Positions 16,377 through 24,413 of a DNA stretch of 42,297 bases are shown here, piece after piece. This stretch comes from Candidatus Kryptoniota bacterium (GTDB lineage: Bacteria; Bacteroidota; Ignavibacteria; Kryptoniales; JAKASW01): the NCBI GenBank assembly GCA_024641705.1, contig JAHECO010000032.1, positions 1 to 42,297 of the forward strand, written 5' to 3'. Position 1 is the first letter of the stretch. Each line of letters starts with the position of its first letter. Both the position numbers and the translations under genes were made by a program. The notes under the pieces are model-generated. The model was not told where the DNA came from, made no database searches, and saw only the letters and a list, made by a program, of their open reading frames with translations.

Positions 16377-17156
16377 TCATTCGGCGTGAACATGAATGAG
16401 CGGTCTTCCGTTCTTCCATGAGAATTCCACATCCTTTTCGAAGAAGTCGGTCAGGTTCGGCCGGGTGAGGACTGATTTGGTATCTCCTGCGGAGTGGATC
16501 GTCCCTCTTCTCAGAAGCAAGGTTTTGTTGAAGGCCGGGACAATCTCTTCGATGTGGTGAGAAACGTAGAGCATGATCGGCGGATTGGGCGTATCCGCAA
16601 TTACTCCGACCATCGACAGGAAGTTTTCCCTCGCGAACACGTCGAGCCCGGTGCACGGCTCATCAAGGATTAGTACCCGCGGATGGTTCATGAGGGCGCG
16701 CGAGAGAACCACTCTCTGCTTCTCACCCTGGGAAAGAGAATAGTAGGGCCTGCTTCTAAGTCCCAGACAGCCGAACTGCTCCATCAACTGGGAAGCCCGC
16801 CGGATGTCCGCCCTGCCGATCGGGTCGTAAAGTCCGATACTCGAATACTTCCCACTCAGGACTATGTCTTCCACGCTTTCATCAACCAGCAGGTTTTCCT
16901 GGAGGGAAGAACTTACCCATCCTATGGACTTTCTCAGGTCGCGGAGGTCGCAGCTGCCGAACTTCCGGCCGAGGACCGCCAGCTCGCCTTCGGACGGGTA
17001 GATGTGTCCGGTTATCAGGTTTAGTAGTGAAGTCTTGCCTGAACCATTTAGGCCGATGATCGCCCAATGTTCACCGGTACCTACAGTCCAATTGATATGT
17101 CGGAGTATGTACGCCCCGTCTCTTCGCCACGAGACATCGTGCATGTGTATGGTCAA
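16377..17156 (-). CDS. Stand-alone ABC transporter ATP-binding protein (ModF/YlmA-like)
   Basis: About 259 residues. Walker A is GLNGSGKT at 35-42, the signature is LSQGEKQRV, Walker B is VLILDEPCTGLD, and VSHH is the switch histidine. The N-terminal INWTV...GEHWAIIGLNGSGKTSLL pattern resembles the ModF/YlmA group of orphan ABC ATPases, which have no known membrane partner. No permease gene is adjacent; the lptF/lptG genes end 60 bp away on the opposite strand. I chose TTG at 17156 because AAAGGA lies ten bases upstream and the conserved domain begins there. An open frame extends further upstream to 17270 but looks non-coding. Confidence 0.8.
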   Translation of the reverse strand: MTIHMHDVSWRRDGAYILRHINWTVGTGEHWAIIGLNGSGKTSLLNLITGHIYPSEGELAVLGRKFGSCDLRDLRKSIGWVSSSLQENLLVDESVEDIVLSGKYSSIGLYDPIGRADIRRASQLMEQFGCLGLRSRPYYSLSQGEKQRVVLSRALMNHPRVLILDEPCTGLDVFARENFLSMVGVIADTPNPPIMLYVSHHIEEIVPAFNKTLLLRRGTIHSAGDTKSVLTRPNLTDFFEKDVEFSWKNGRPLIHVHAE

Positions 17157-17427
17157 CTGACTCGAATCCTTTAATTGAAAGACAATCACTGCCAAATAGA
17201 GACACCGGTGACCGCGGCCTGACCGCTTCGTGCCCCGCGCGACGCCGGGAGTGCGCATCATCTCAGGCAAATCTGTGAAGCCGCGTCAATTAAACCCTTA
17301 GGTCGAGCGCAGGAGTCGGCACCCTTTCGTTTGGTGTCACCGGATTCTCACACCATCTCGAACGCAGGTAACTCAAAATAATCCTTTTGCCGGATCGCCC
17401 CAACAGGTAATTCCCTCTGGATCGACC

Positions 17428-17955
17428 TCACCCCGACTTCATGTACTTTCCGTAGAGAAGCTTCATGCAGTCGGGGCAAATGCCGTGTGTAAACTCCATC
17501 TTCGAGTGTTCCCCCATATATTTCTCCAACGGCTGCCACACGTCATCCTTATCCCGGATCTTTTTGCAATTTGAACAGATCGGGATCATTCTCTCAAGGA
17601 CGTTCACCTCCATCCTGAGGTGCTTGACGGACTCGGAGAGTCTGCTTGTGACCAGGGCAACCACGCAAAGCAGAACGAGTCGATCCGCCGCATTTACTGC
17701 GGAGTAGACCGGATCTCCCGACGGGTCAAGTTGAGTCGCTATGATGAAGCGTACAAGCGGTAGTGCAACGGAGATCGTAATCGCGAGGCGAAGCGAGTTG
17801 AACCAGGCCGCGATAAGGACGGGTACGACGAAGAATATGCTCAGTAGGATTTGAGATGGGGTTACCAGGTCTATCCCGATGATAACAAGGCTTATGATCA
17901 CCGGGATAGCCGGTGAAACCTTGTAAACATCATCCGGATGACCGATCGCTTTCAC
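17428..17955 (-). CDS. Four-helix membrane protein with signalling zinc-ribbon tail
   Basis: 175 residues. Four hydrophobic segments (about 15-35, 36-52, 56-76 and 90-105) are followed by a short coiled-coil-like stretch and the tail CSNCKKIRD...HGICPDC, with cysteines at 127, 130, 150 and 153. That tail normally closes GAF/PAS receptors or response-regulator proteins and probably binds zinc. Here no kinase, GGDEF or receiver domain lies between the membrane part and the tail. The start is GTG at 17955 with AGGT before it. It lies 47 bp downstream of the S9 peptidase gene. The role is unknown; signalling is an inference from the tail. Confidence 0.65.
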   Translation of the reverse strand: MKAIGHPDDVYKVSPAIPVIISLVIIGIDLVTPSQILLSIFFVVPVLIAAWFNSLRLAITISVALPLVRFIIATQLDPSGDPVYSAVNAADRLVLLCVVALVTSRLSESVKHLRMEVNVLERMIPICSNCKKIRDKDDVWQPLEKYMGEHSKMEFTHGICPDCMKLLYGKYMKSG

Positions 17956-18002
17956 CTGTTACCTGTATTCAGGATTTTAATGTGAAACCGGTCGCCTTCT
18001 CT

Positions 18003-19988
18003 CTACTTCAAATACTTGACCATCCATGCGACCCAGCGACTGAAGATGTCGGTTGTCCTGACGATGTCGTGCGGGAAATGCGTATCCGCCGGGTAGGCAA
18101 AGAACTCGGTGTTCACTCCATTATCGCGAAGGGCATGATACATTTCATAGCTGTTGACGATCGGGACATTCGGATCGCCGACATCGCCCATTATCAGCGT
18201 CGGCGCCTTTACGTTTCGCGCCAGCTCGATTGGGGATTGTTCCCGCCAGATCTTCCAATAGTCTTTCACCCACGGTGAGCCGCCGAAGAAATAGATATCG
18301 CCGGTCTGGTAGAATGCGATGGTGTAATCCATCACCCAATCGTTCAACGCGGCGCCCTCGACCGCGGCCTTCCATATGTCCGGGTAATAGCCGTTGAGCC
18401 ATGAAGTCATGTAGCCGCCATACGACCACCCCGATATACCGATGCGCGTCGTATCGATCATACCGGACTCCTCAACCTTCGCCAGGCCGGCCATGACGTC
18501 CTTCCCCGGCCCCTCACCGGTGTCCCGGAAGATCGCATGCTGATACGCATCGCCCAGGTTGATACTTCCCCGATAGTTCGGCTGGAACACGAAGAATCCT
18601 TTTGCTGCCAGCAGCTGCACGAGTGGGGAGAACCGCAATGTCGACGCGCCCTCCGGTCCGCCGTGTATGACGAGTACCATGGGATGCTTCTGCCCTGTTT
18701 TATACTCAACAGGATAATTAAGCACTCCGTCTTCGTCGAAGCCGTCCGGTCCTTTCCAATTCACGCTCTCCGCGCCGCTTAAAGCCAAAGTGTCGACGAA
18801 CTTGTTGAACTCGCTCAGCCGCTCGGGCAGAGAATTAACGGACTTCATCGTGTAAAGTTCCGATGGATGCGAAGGAGTGCTCGCCACAAAAGCGATTACG
18901 CCGTTGTCCGATACGCTGACGTCGCCTCCCGGCTGGACATCGCCGAGGTGAAGTTCTTCCGCAGGTCCGTTGATCGGCTGATCCCAGAGGACCGATTTAG
19001 TGCCATTTTCTCCGGCCAGCAGCAAGGCCCTCCCTCCAGGCAGCCAGGTGAAATTGTTGATGTTGCGTGCGAGCGCTCCGGTCGCGTCGGCGATCTTCCC
19101 GTTCAGATCGACATAGACCGCGTTTCCGTTGTTCTGATCACCGCCACGAGGTCGCATAAAAGCGAGTATGCCGCTGCCGGGACCGTATTCGGGATTCCCT
19201 GAGTCCTCTTCCTTGACGAGAGTAGTAACCTTGCGACCGTTAGTATCAACGACACAAATCGTCGAGTGCCAGGCATTTCCGAACCAGACGTCGGGAAAGC
19301 GTTGGAAAGCTATCGACTTCCCGTCGGGAGTCCAGGCAAGAGGAGTGATTGTCCCCTGGTCGGTATTGAGGCTCCAACTCCCCTCTGTGAGACGTCTCGC
19401 GCTGTCGCCCTTTGCAGAGACGATCCAGATGTGCCATGGCTGCACCGAAGCTCGCACAAGGTAGTTGTTGTCTGTAACCTGAAACACATCTTCGTGGTGC
19501 TCGATGGCCTTGGGATTTGCAACCGTGTCCTGGGCCACGAACGCGATCTTTGTCCCGTCGGGACTCCATGAATATTCATCCACACCGGTCTTAGAATCGG
19601 TAATCCGAACAGGGTCGCCGCCATTCATGGGCATGACGAAGATTTGAACCTTTTTCGACTCGGGATCCTTCGCGATGAACGAGAGCCTGCTGCCGTCCGG
19701 GGACCATCTTACGTCAGATATATCTTCCCTTTCAAAGGTTAGGCTGCGAGGCGAGCCCCCCGCGATATCGAACAGATCTATCTCCGCTTTGCTCTTGTCT
19801 TTCTCCCAATCGGGTCTGGAGACTACTACGGCGATTCGGCTGCCGTCCGGAGATATCCGGGGACTGGAGAGGCTGACTAGTCTTCGTAGATCGGTCAGCT
19901 CGAAAGGTCGATGCGTTGTTTGACAAAAACCGCCTCGATAAATCAACGCAAATAAGCCGATCAAGATTACCCGATTCAATGGTTTCAT
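18003..19988 (-). CDS. Secreted S9-family peptidase (acylaminoacyl/dipeptidyl peptidase-like)
   Basis: About 661 residues from ATG 19988. A signal peptide (hydrophobic to the FCQ near residue 22) is followed by a TolB-like beta-propeller with repeated SPDGSRI/SPDGTKI blades (to about 400), then an alpha/beta hydrolase domain. Catalytic residues are S522 in GWSYGG, D605 in GDVGDPNVP and H637 in ADTHFPH. HGGPEG forms the oxyanion region. Such enzymes trim short peptides in the periplasm or outside the cell. A GTG at 19997 would add three residues. A POT-type peptide transporter lies a few kb away, though the two are not linked in an operon. Confidence 0.92.
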   Translation of the reverse strand: MKPLNRVILIGLFALIYRGGFCQTTHRPFELTDLRRLVSLSSPRISPDGSRIAVVVSRPDWEKDKSKAEIDLFDIAGGSPRSLTFEREDISDVRWSPDGSRLSFIAKDPESKKVQIFVMPMNGGDPVRITDSKTGVDEYSWSPDGTKIAFVAQDTVANPKAIEHHEDVFQVTDNNYLVRASVQPWHIWIVSAKGDSARRLTEGSWSLNTDQGTITPLAWTPDGKSIAFQRFPDVWFGNAWHSTICVVDTNGRKVTTLVKEEDSGNPEYGPGSGILAFMRPRGGDQNNGNAVYVDLNGKIADATGALARNINNFTWLPGGRALLLAGENGTKSVLWDQPINGPAEELHLGDVQPGGDVSVSDNGVIAFVASTPSHPSELYTMKSVNSLPERLSEFNKFVDTLALSGAESVNWKGPDGFDEDGVLNYPVEYKTGQKHPMVLVIHGGPEGASTLRFSPLVQLLAAKGFFVFQPNYRGSINLGDAYQHAIFRDTGEGPGKDVMAGLAKVEESGMIDTTRIGISGWSYGGYMTSWLNGYYPDIWKAAVEGAALNDWVMDYTIAFYQTGDIYFFGGSPWVKDYWKIWREQSPIELARNVKAPTLIMGDVGDPNVPIVNSYEMYHALRDNGVNTEFFAYPADTHFPHDIVRTTDIFSRWVAWMVKYLK

Positions 19989-20083
19989 GACATGCACCCG
20001 GATCTTTCGATTGATGGAAAAGGGTGTTTTCGTTTAGCTGCGCCTAAGTATAAGCGCTCTGTCCCTTCCCTTCAATATTGGCG

Positions 20084-20108
20084 GCCGGATGAGCGGCGCT
20101 CTGCCGGC
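20084..20108 (-). terminator. Hairpin after the unknown gene pair, weak terminator candidate
   Basis: GCCGG-at-GAGC, loop GGC, GCTC-tg-CCGGC forms a 5+4 bp stem with a two-base internal mismatch. It lies 55 nt beyond the stop codon at 20163 on the minus strand. There is no T tract after it, so Rho-independent termination is doubtful. Confidence 0.35.
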
Positions 20109-20162
20109 GGGTCTGAAGTCGTAAAGGACTGTAACTAATCCAGCACGTTCCTTCGCCAGCCT

Positions 20163-20732
20163 CTATTTCTTCGAGGATTTGTCCACGAGTGAGCTCTGGA
20201 ATTTCGATACGGTGCGATCAACCATTGTTCGGAGATCGGCCGAAGCATTTCTCATATCCAGACCCTGCAGCCGGCCGATGATGTATTTCTTGATCTCAGG
20301 ACTCCTGTTCGTGGTGAATGCATCTATCGCGTACAGGCAGAGCCCCTTGGACACTTCCGTGGTGGAGGTGTTGTACGCATCGAAAATGTGAGCTAGGCTC
20401 CTTGCATCCTGCAAGTTGTGAAGAAGTGTCGCCATATAGTTCCTCTCCTTCTCGTTCCGCGAAGAAAGGAATCTGCAGGCCCTCTCGTAAAACGGATCAT
20501 CCATGAGATAGCTGTACGAAGGCGACGTGGAGAAGAGATACAGGGGGTAGAAATCCGAAAGGACCAGAGCGTAGATGGCTCCTGCATCGTTCCGTCCTTC
20601 CAGCACCGTACGTCTGAGAGTGTCCGCCACAACCTTCATCGCCATCTCGCCGCCACCGATGAGTATCTTGCGGATGGTCAGTTCAGCGGACGCATACTCA
20701 GGCCTGATGATCCTGCGTAACAGCGTTTCCAC
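20163..20732 (-). CDS. Unknown helical protein, possibly the C-terminal half of a frameshifted gene
   Basis: 189 residues from GTG 20732, not recognised. It is mostly predicted alpha helix, with HEAT-like spacing in the LLRRII, IRKILIGGG and RNYMATLLHNL segments and a Lys-rich end. The start has no good ribosome site, and the gene overlaps the upstream one by 35 nt in another frame. The same frame stays open upstream of the GTG to about 20800 and reads plausibly as protein (KRPIDPDSVETLLRR). This suggests the gene once continued the upstream protein and that a one-base shift in the A/G-rich run near 20768-20780 splits them. A true separate gene cannot be excluded. Confidence 0.55.
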   Translation of the reverse strand: METLLRRIIRPEYASAELTIRKILIGGGEMAMKVVADTLRRTVLEGRNDAGAIYALVLSDFYPLYLFSTSPSYSYLMDDPFYERACRFLSSRNEKERNYMATLLHNLQDARSLAHIFDAYNTSTTEVSKGLCLYAIDAFTTNRSPEIKKYIIGRLQGLDMRNASADLRTMVDRTVSKFQSSLVDKSSKK

Positions 20733-21252
20733 GGAATCCGGATCGATCGGTCTCTTCCTGACATAACTTTCTTTCTTCTGTGGTAAGAGGAGTAATCATG
20801 AAAGTCCCCTTCTCCAGCGATCCCTCCATGAACGAGAAGAACACGGGGTCATCGAGATTGCCCCTGTCTACCTTGAGTATCCACCTGAAATAATACCTCG
20901 GCGTACCAGGGTTGGGGTGGTCCTTCGTCACAAACAGCCGCATTCCCGAAAGGAAGTGAGACCCCGCACTGTCTACTACTCCCTCCCAATTCGGTTTCGT
21001 AAGAACCCCCTGAATCTCCACGTCATTAGTCCAGAATGTGTCCCAGACTTCCGGGGCGAATATCTTCACCGATCCGATGATGAAATAAACTACGAGGACG
21101 ACAAACACGGCAACTTGCACGGCCTGTGGCATCCTTATGAAATATTTGTCGATGAAGCCTGCGACCCAATTCAGAGGCGGCGGCAGCTTGTTGGACACCG
21201 GCGTGCCGCTGTCCGCCGGTTCGTTACCTTTCTGCTTGTCTTCATCCGGCAT
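20698..21252 (-). CDS. Unknown membrane-anchored protein, possibly the N-terminal half of a frameshifted gene
   Basis: 184 residues, not recognised. A charged, Pro-rich N-terminus (to about 35) precedes one transmembrane helix (about 45-66), then a soluble domain of about 100 residues. The last 20 or so residues (after TTEERK) look unlike the rest and lie where the downstream frame becomes protein-like. ATG at 21252 is followed at once by acidic and basic residues. If the two frames are joined, the product would be roughly 360 residues: one helix, a beta-rich domain and a helical repeat domain. The neighbours give no functional hint. Confidence 0.55.
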   Translation of the reverse strand: MPDEDKQKGNEPADSGTPVSNKLPPPLNWVAGFIDKYFIRMPQAVQVAVFVVLVVYFIIGSVKIFAPEVWDTFWTNDVEIQGVLTKPNWEGVVDSAGSHFLSGMRLFVTKDHPNPGTPRYYFRWILKVDRGNLDDPVFFSFMEGSLEKGTFMITPLTTEERKLCQEETDRSGFRGNAVTQDHQA

Positions 21253-21608
21253 GATCTTCTTGCCTCCTTCCGTTTTAATTGATTTTCCAAAATTAGACCA
21301 GGCGTTTTAGTTTGAACCGTTCTCTGCGTTGCTTGTCTGCGGCCTGACGGGGTAGGATCAACTGCGCTCTCCGGTGACACGCCGTCTTCTTGGCTCACTT
21401 CTCCTTTGCCTCGACCGGGTTAAGGATGTCCGGCGCCGGCTTGACGTGCTTTCGTTAAACCGCGTGTGGCCGCAAGACTTACATTCGTTTCCGAACGATA
21501 TTGATGTAACTGCAGAAGAATTATAGAAAGGGTCCTACGATATATCCGTGTCGGCACACCCGGAACAATCACGCGTTCCGGCATTCGCTCTCTCCCGACG
21601 CTGAGGCG
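21253..21608. other. Intergenic gap (356 bp), nothing recognised
   Basis: It lies between the unknown membrane protein and the hydrolase fragment. I looked here for the missing C-terminal part of the hydrolase in all minus-strand frames just after its stop and did not find it. No convincing gene, repeat or RNA structure was seen. Confidence 0.55.
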
Positions 21609-21905
21609 CTACCTCATTCTCCAGGTATTCGGCAGCTCAGTGTTCACTTCCCGACGGCGCTGGCCGGCGTCCTGTGCAAGGCCCTTGAAATATCCCGCCA
21701 GACCGTTCCCGTCTCCCCGCCCCAGCCCATCCACCTTCGCCTTCAGGAACTTGCGGATTTTGCCGGCCTCCGCCTGCACGGTAACATATCCGAAGCGGAG
21801 GTTCTCGTGACCGTCTTCGCTGAAATTCGGTCCATAACGTGTCGGACGTGCATCATCACCTTCGTGATGGCGGTTGGTGGCGTAATAAAGTGTGCAAGGT
21901 ATCAT
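21609..21905 (-). pseudogene. N-terminal fragment of a DUF900-like alpha/beta hydrolase
   Basis: 98 residues. The first part (YYATNRHH, RYGPNFSEDG, ENLRFG, AGKIRKFL, GDGNGLAGYF) resembles the start of bacterial alpha/beta hydrolases of the DUF900 type, which normally exceed 300 residues. The sequence then turns into RRREVNTELPNTW and stops, and no hydrolase GxSxG core follows in any frame. AAAGGGG six bases before the ATG shows the original translation start is intact. A short functional protein is possible, but a truncated remnant fits better. The family assignment is by memory of the N-terminal pattern. Confidence 0.5.
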
Positions 21906-22012
21906 CGCTCGCCCCTTTCTTCTATCGAATCTGAACCGTCATAAGACCTCCAGGCTCCTGTAACACCGGTTGTCGTCCTCGTGCCCGGCTCACTTTTCTT
22001 CATGCATACCCG

Positions 22013-22639
22013 TTATCTGGCGGTTCCCGGGCCGATAGTCCAGACAGGGTGTATCTCCCAAGATGTCGCAGCTTTCATTTTCTTCTTGCCGCGACTTTGC
22101 GGATCTCTATGAGAGATGTCATAGAACAACTGGCCGGTGATCACCACCCGGACCGGATGCCTCAGCACTGTCCCTCCGGCAGATGGACGTCTCCCCCCGC
22201 ATAAGGAGTCGATGAAAATCCTGTCGGCTTTCCAATGATCCAGTACCAAGATCCTCGCGGCGTTGCGGGGATCGGGGATCTCCACGATCACACAATTGTC
22301 CCCGCTCTTGCTCGTACCTGTGATCTGAAGGTGGTAGTCACTATCGTCGGTCGAGAACGCAGCGAGATGCAGCCAGCCGGTGGTCCGTACGAACTCGCCC
22401 TCTCTGAATCCCCCGAATTTGCCAGGTATCAGATTTCTATTGTATCGGCCAAGTGTGACGCCCGTGGGTACAGGAAGCTCAGAGAGATAATCTATCCCGA
22501 TTGGAGTGGGAGCAGTCTGTAACTCAGCGTACGATGTCTTCAGCGCCCACCGCTCGTGGGATTTGACCTTGGGTGACAGTCCAAGAGCAGTTATGCTCAG
22601 GCAGGCCAGAAAAACGATTCCGAAACGATACAGCTTCAT
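22013..22639 (-). CDS. Secreted protein of unknown function with WEIHPV motif
   Basis: 208 residues from ATG 22639, preceded by GGAAAGATCC. A signal peptide (KLYRFGIVFL to about residue 22) is followed by a small beta-rich domain. The C-terminal stretch VVITGQLFYDISHRDP...SWEIHPVW is typical of an OB-like secreted family seen in several phyla; its function is unknown to me. In-frame ATGs at 22654 and 22675 are possible but would place charged residues before the signal peptide. It lies alone, 107 bp upstream of the hydrolase fragment. Confidence 0.65.
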   Translation of the reverse strand: MKLYRFGIVFLACLSITALGLSPKVKSHERWALKTSYAELQTAPTPIGIDYLSELPVPTGVTLGRYNRNLIPGKFGGFREGEFVRTTGWLHLAAFSTDDSDYHLQITGTSKSGDNCVIVEIPDPRNAARILVLDHWKADRIFIDSLCGGRRPSAGGTVLRHPVRVVITGQLFYDISHRDPQSRGKKKMKAATSWEIHPVWTIGPGTAR

Positions 22640-23172
22640 GTAGGATCTTTCCATAATAACGACATCAAAAGGCAAGGTGCTGCAGAGATTACCTCAGTCT
22701 GGATTGTGGCGGAGACTTGAAGGGCTTGTTGCCGAGAGACCCGACAGCCCGCGTGCTCCGTGCACGGGCACACTCGCGATCCCGGCACAAAACTAGTGAG
22801 ACGAAGACCGATTCGTCCGGGATCAACAGGAAACGATTTGCCGCGATAAAATGGCGCCCTCCAACTCCCGGTCTGCAATACAACCGTTACACGCCTCCAC
22901 GTTCCTCACAGGTACAAGAGAAATGGGGGCCCGACCGGCTGTGCCCAGCTTCCGACATCCCCGGAATATATGTCGACCCATTTGTATAGTCAACCGTGTC
23001 AAAGGCGAGTTGGTATCACCGGATGGTGAATTTCTGTGCTTGATTATCTCCCGCACAACTCATAGACTTGTCCAGTTTCTACCAGTTTGGGCATGCAAAG
23101 AGATAGTCAGGAACAATTCGTCAGCCCCACATGGATTGAATCTCGATCAACCGCCTGGAAAGGATTGCTCGC
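22640..23172. other. Intergenic gap (533 bp), nothing recognised
   Basis: Divergent region between the secreted WEIHPV protein (minus) and the membrane protein at 23173 (plus). Short open frames occur on both strands, but their translations are Arg/Pro/Ser-rich and look non-coding. It should contain both promoters; I could not pick them out. The only clear signal is AAAGGA before the ATG at 23173. Confidence 0.5.
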
Positions 23173-23712
23173 ATGGATACAGATGAAGTCTCCTTTGTGA
23201 ACCTGACCGTCAAAACCATAGTCGTGCACACCGGCACATACTTCGTTATGGGCCTGCTCGCCCTTCAGTTTCTCGACTATGCGCACCAGTTCGCGCAGCC
23301 GGGGCTGCAGACATACATGCGTCCGCTCAGCGACCCGCTGGTAGCCGCCGGGCCTCTCTTCCAACCTATCAGAGGCCTGCTCTTTGCACTAGCCTTCTAT
23401 CCGCTGCGACGAGTTTTCTTTTTTCGAAAAAACGGCTGGGCGGCCATGTGGCTGGTTCTGGTGATGCTGGGAATACTTTCGACTTTCGGTCCTTCGCCCG
23501 GGTCGATCGAAGGAATCATATACACATCGAGACCTCTGGAACTGCAGGTATTCGGCTTGCCGGAGTCGTTGCTGCAGTCCCTTCTCCTGTCGTCAATCCT
23601 CTGCTATTGGATCACTCATCCCGGGAACAAGCGCCTCGCGTTTGCCATGTGGGCGCTGTTTTGTCTGGCCGTTATAGCATCATTGATGGGAGTAATGCTT
23701 CACCGGGCCTAG
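23173..23712 (+). CDS. Unknown multi-pass membrane protein
   Basis: 179 residues, not recognised. About four to five hydrophobic segments (residues 14-34, 66-80, 88-106, 130-148 and 156-176). AAAGGA eight or so bases upstream and a good ATG support it. Short conserved-looking polar parts include HTGTYFVMG and the loop FQPIRG. It stands alone on the plus strand, ending 61 bp from the converging pilin-like gene. Confidence 0.6.
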   Translation: MDTDEVSFVNLTVKTIVVHTGTYFVMGLLALQFLDYAHQFAQPGLQTYMRPLSDPLVAAGPLFQPIRGLLFALAFYPLRRVFFFRKNGWAAMWLVLVMLGILSTFGPSPGSIEGIIYTSRPLELQVFGLPESLLQSLLLSSILCYWITHPGNKRLAFAMWALFCLAVIASLMGVMLHRA

Positions 23713-23773
23713 CAACTACCCGACGTCCATTTGAATATTTAGAGCCTATCCCGTAGCAAGGAGTACCGGAGAA

Positions 23774-24211
23774 CTAATTGAGGATTGTGACTATCAGTGA
23801 GTCCTTCGTCACTTTCATGTACGCCTTCACCGGATCTATCCCGTTGTTGCCAACTTCCTTTCCGCTCCCCACGATGTATACCAGCTGTTGAGAACCCGAA
23901 ACCGGAGTTGTGCTACCGGGTGCAAATGATGCGTCTGTCGGCTCAACTGTCGTCACCGAATAACTTCCGTTACCATTGCCGGTATCGAGGGGCATCAGGC
24001 TGAAATTCTGGAAGTCGTACCCTCCCCCAGCAAAAGACGGAGGTTTTCGATAATATTGCTGAGCCTTAGATCCAAGATTCTCAAGGTCGCCTACCACCTG
24101 GTCGCGATCCGAACTCTGAGCATTACTCTTAAAAAGCATTAGCCCGACAGCAACGGCAATACCCACAATTATTACCCCAAGAACGATCAAGAGAAGTTGT
24201 TGCGTTCCCAT
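23774..24211 (-). CDS. Small single-helix pilin-like protein, MGTQQLL family (copy 2)
   Basis: 145 residues. It shares the opening MGTQQLL, the hydrophobic helix to residue 27, the LGSKAQQYYRKP segment and the following AGG with the protein at 7120-7494; the C-terminal parts differ. The tail is Gly/Ser/Thr-rich with a final beta-like stretch (DSLIVTILN). AAGGAG stands seven to eight bases before the ATG. Unlike copy 1, it is a single-gene unit, with an AT-rich upstream region. The function is unknown; a membrane-anchored surface subunit is the best guess. Confidence 0.75.
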   Translation of the reverse strand: MGTQQLLLIVLGVIIVGIAVAVGLMLFKSNAQSSDRDQVVGDLENLGSKAQQYYRKPPSFAGGGYDFQNFSLMPLDTGNGNGSYSVTTVEPTDASFAPGSTTPVSGSQQLVYIVGSGKEVGNNGIDPVKAYMKVTKDSLIVTILN

Positions 24212-24315
24212 ACGTAGCTCCTTGTTTCAGTGTCGACCAGTATCAATATGAGCTGACTCGTTGGAGCCAACCCATCCCCTCCTGTGCCGACGCGAAAGAA
24301 CTAGAGAACTGAATG

Positions 24316-24345
24316 AATTTACTAATAGACCTTTCAAAAATGCAA
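24316..24345 (-). promoter_or_regulatory. Possible promoter of the second pilin-like gene
   Basis: On the minus strand, TTGCAT (24340-24345), an 18-bp spacer and TAAATT (24316-24321) lie in an AT-rich patch. The -35 part overlaps a small inverted repeat, AAATGC-AAAT-GCATTT, which could be a regulator site. The predicted leader is about 98 nt. Confidence 0.3.
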
Positions 24346-24413
24346 ATGCATTTCACTTTTTTGCCGGTTCTGTGCGGATTATCACTCGGCTAGGGAAGTG
24401 AAAAGGCCCTAAA

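Noticed and set aside
17157-17270. Upstream extension of the ABC ATPase frame to 17270
   Set aside because: The extra residues are Arg-rich and unrelated to the ABC fold; TTG 17156 has a ribosome site at usable distance.
22717-22989. Plus-strand 90-codon frame in the gap upstream of the 23173 membrane protein
   Set aside because: Composition is Arg/Pro/Ser-rich with no hydrophobic core, no ribosome site and no family resemblance.
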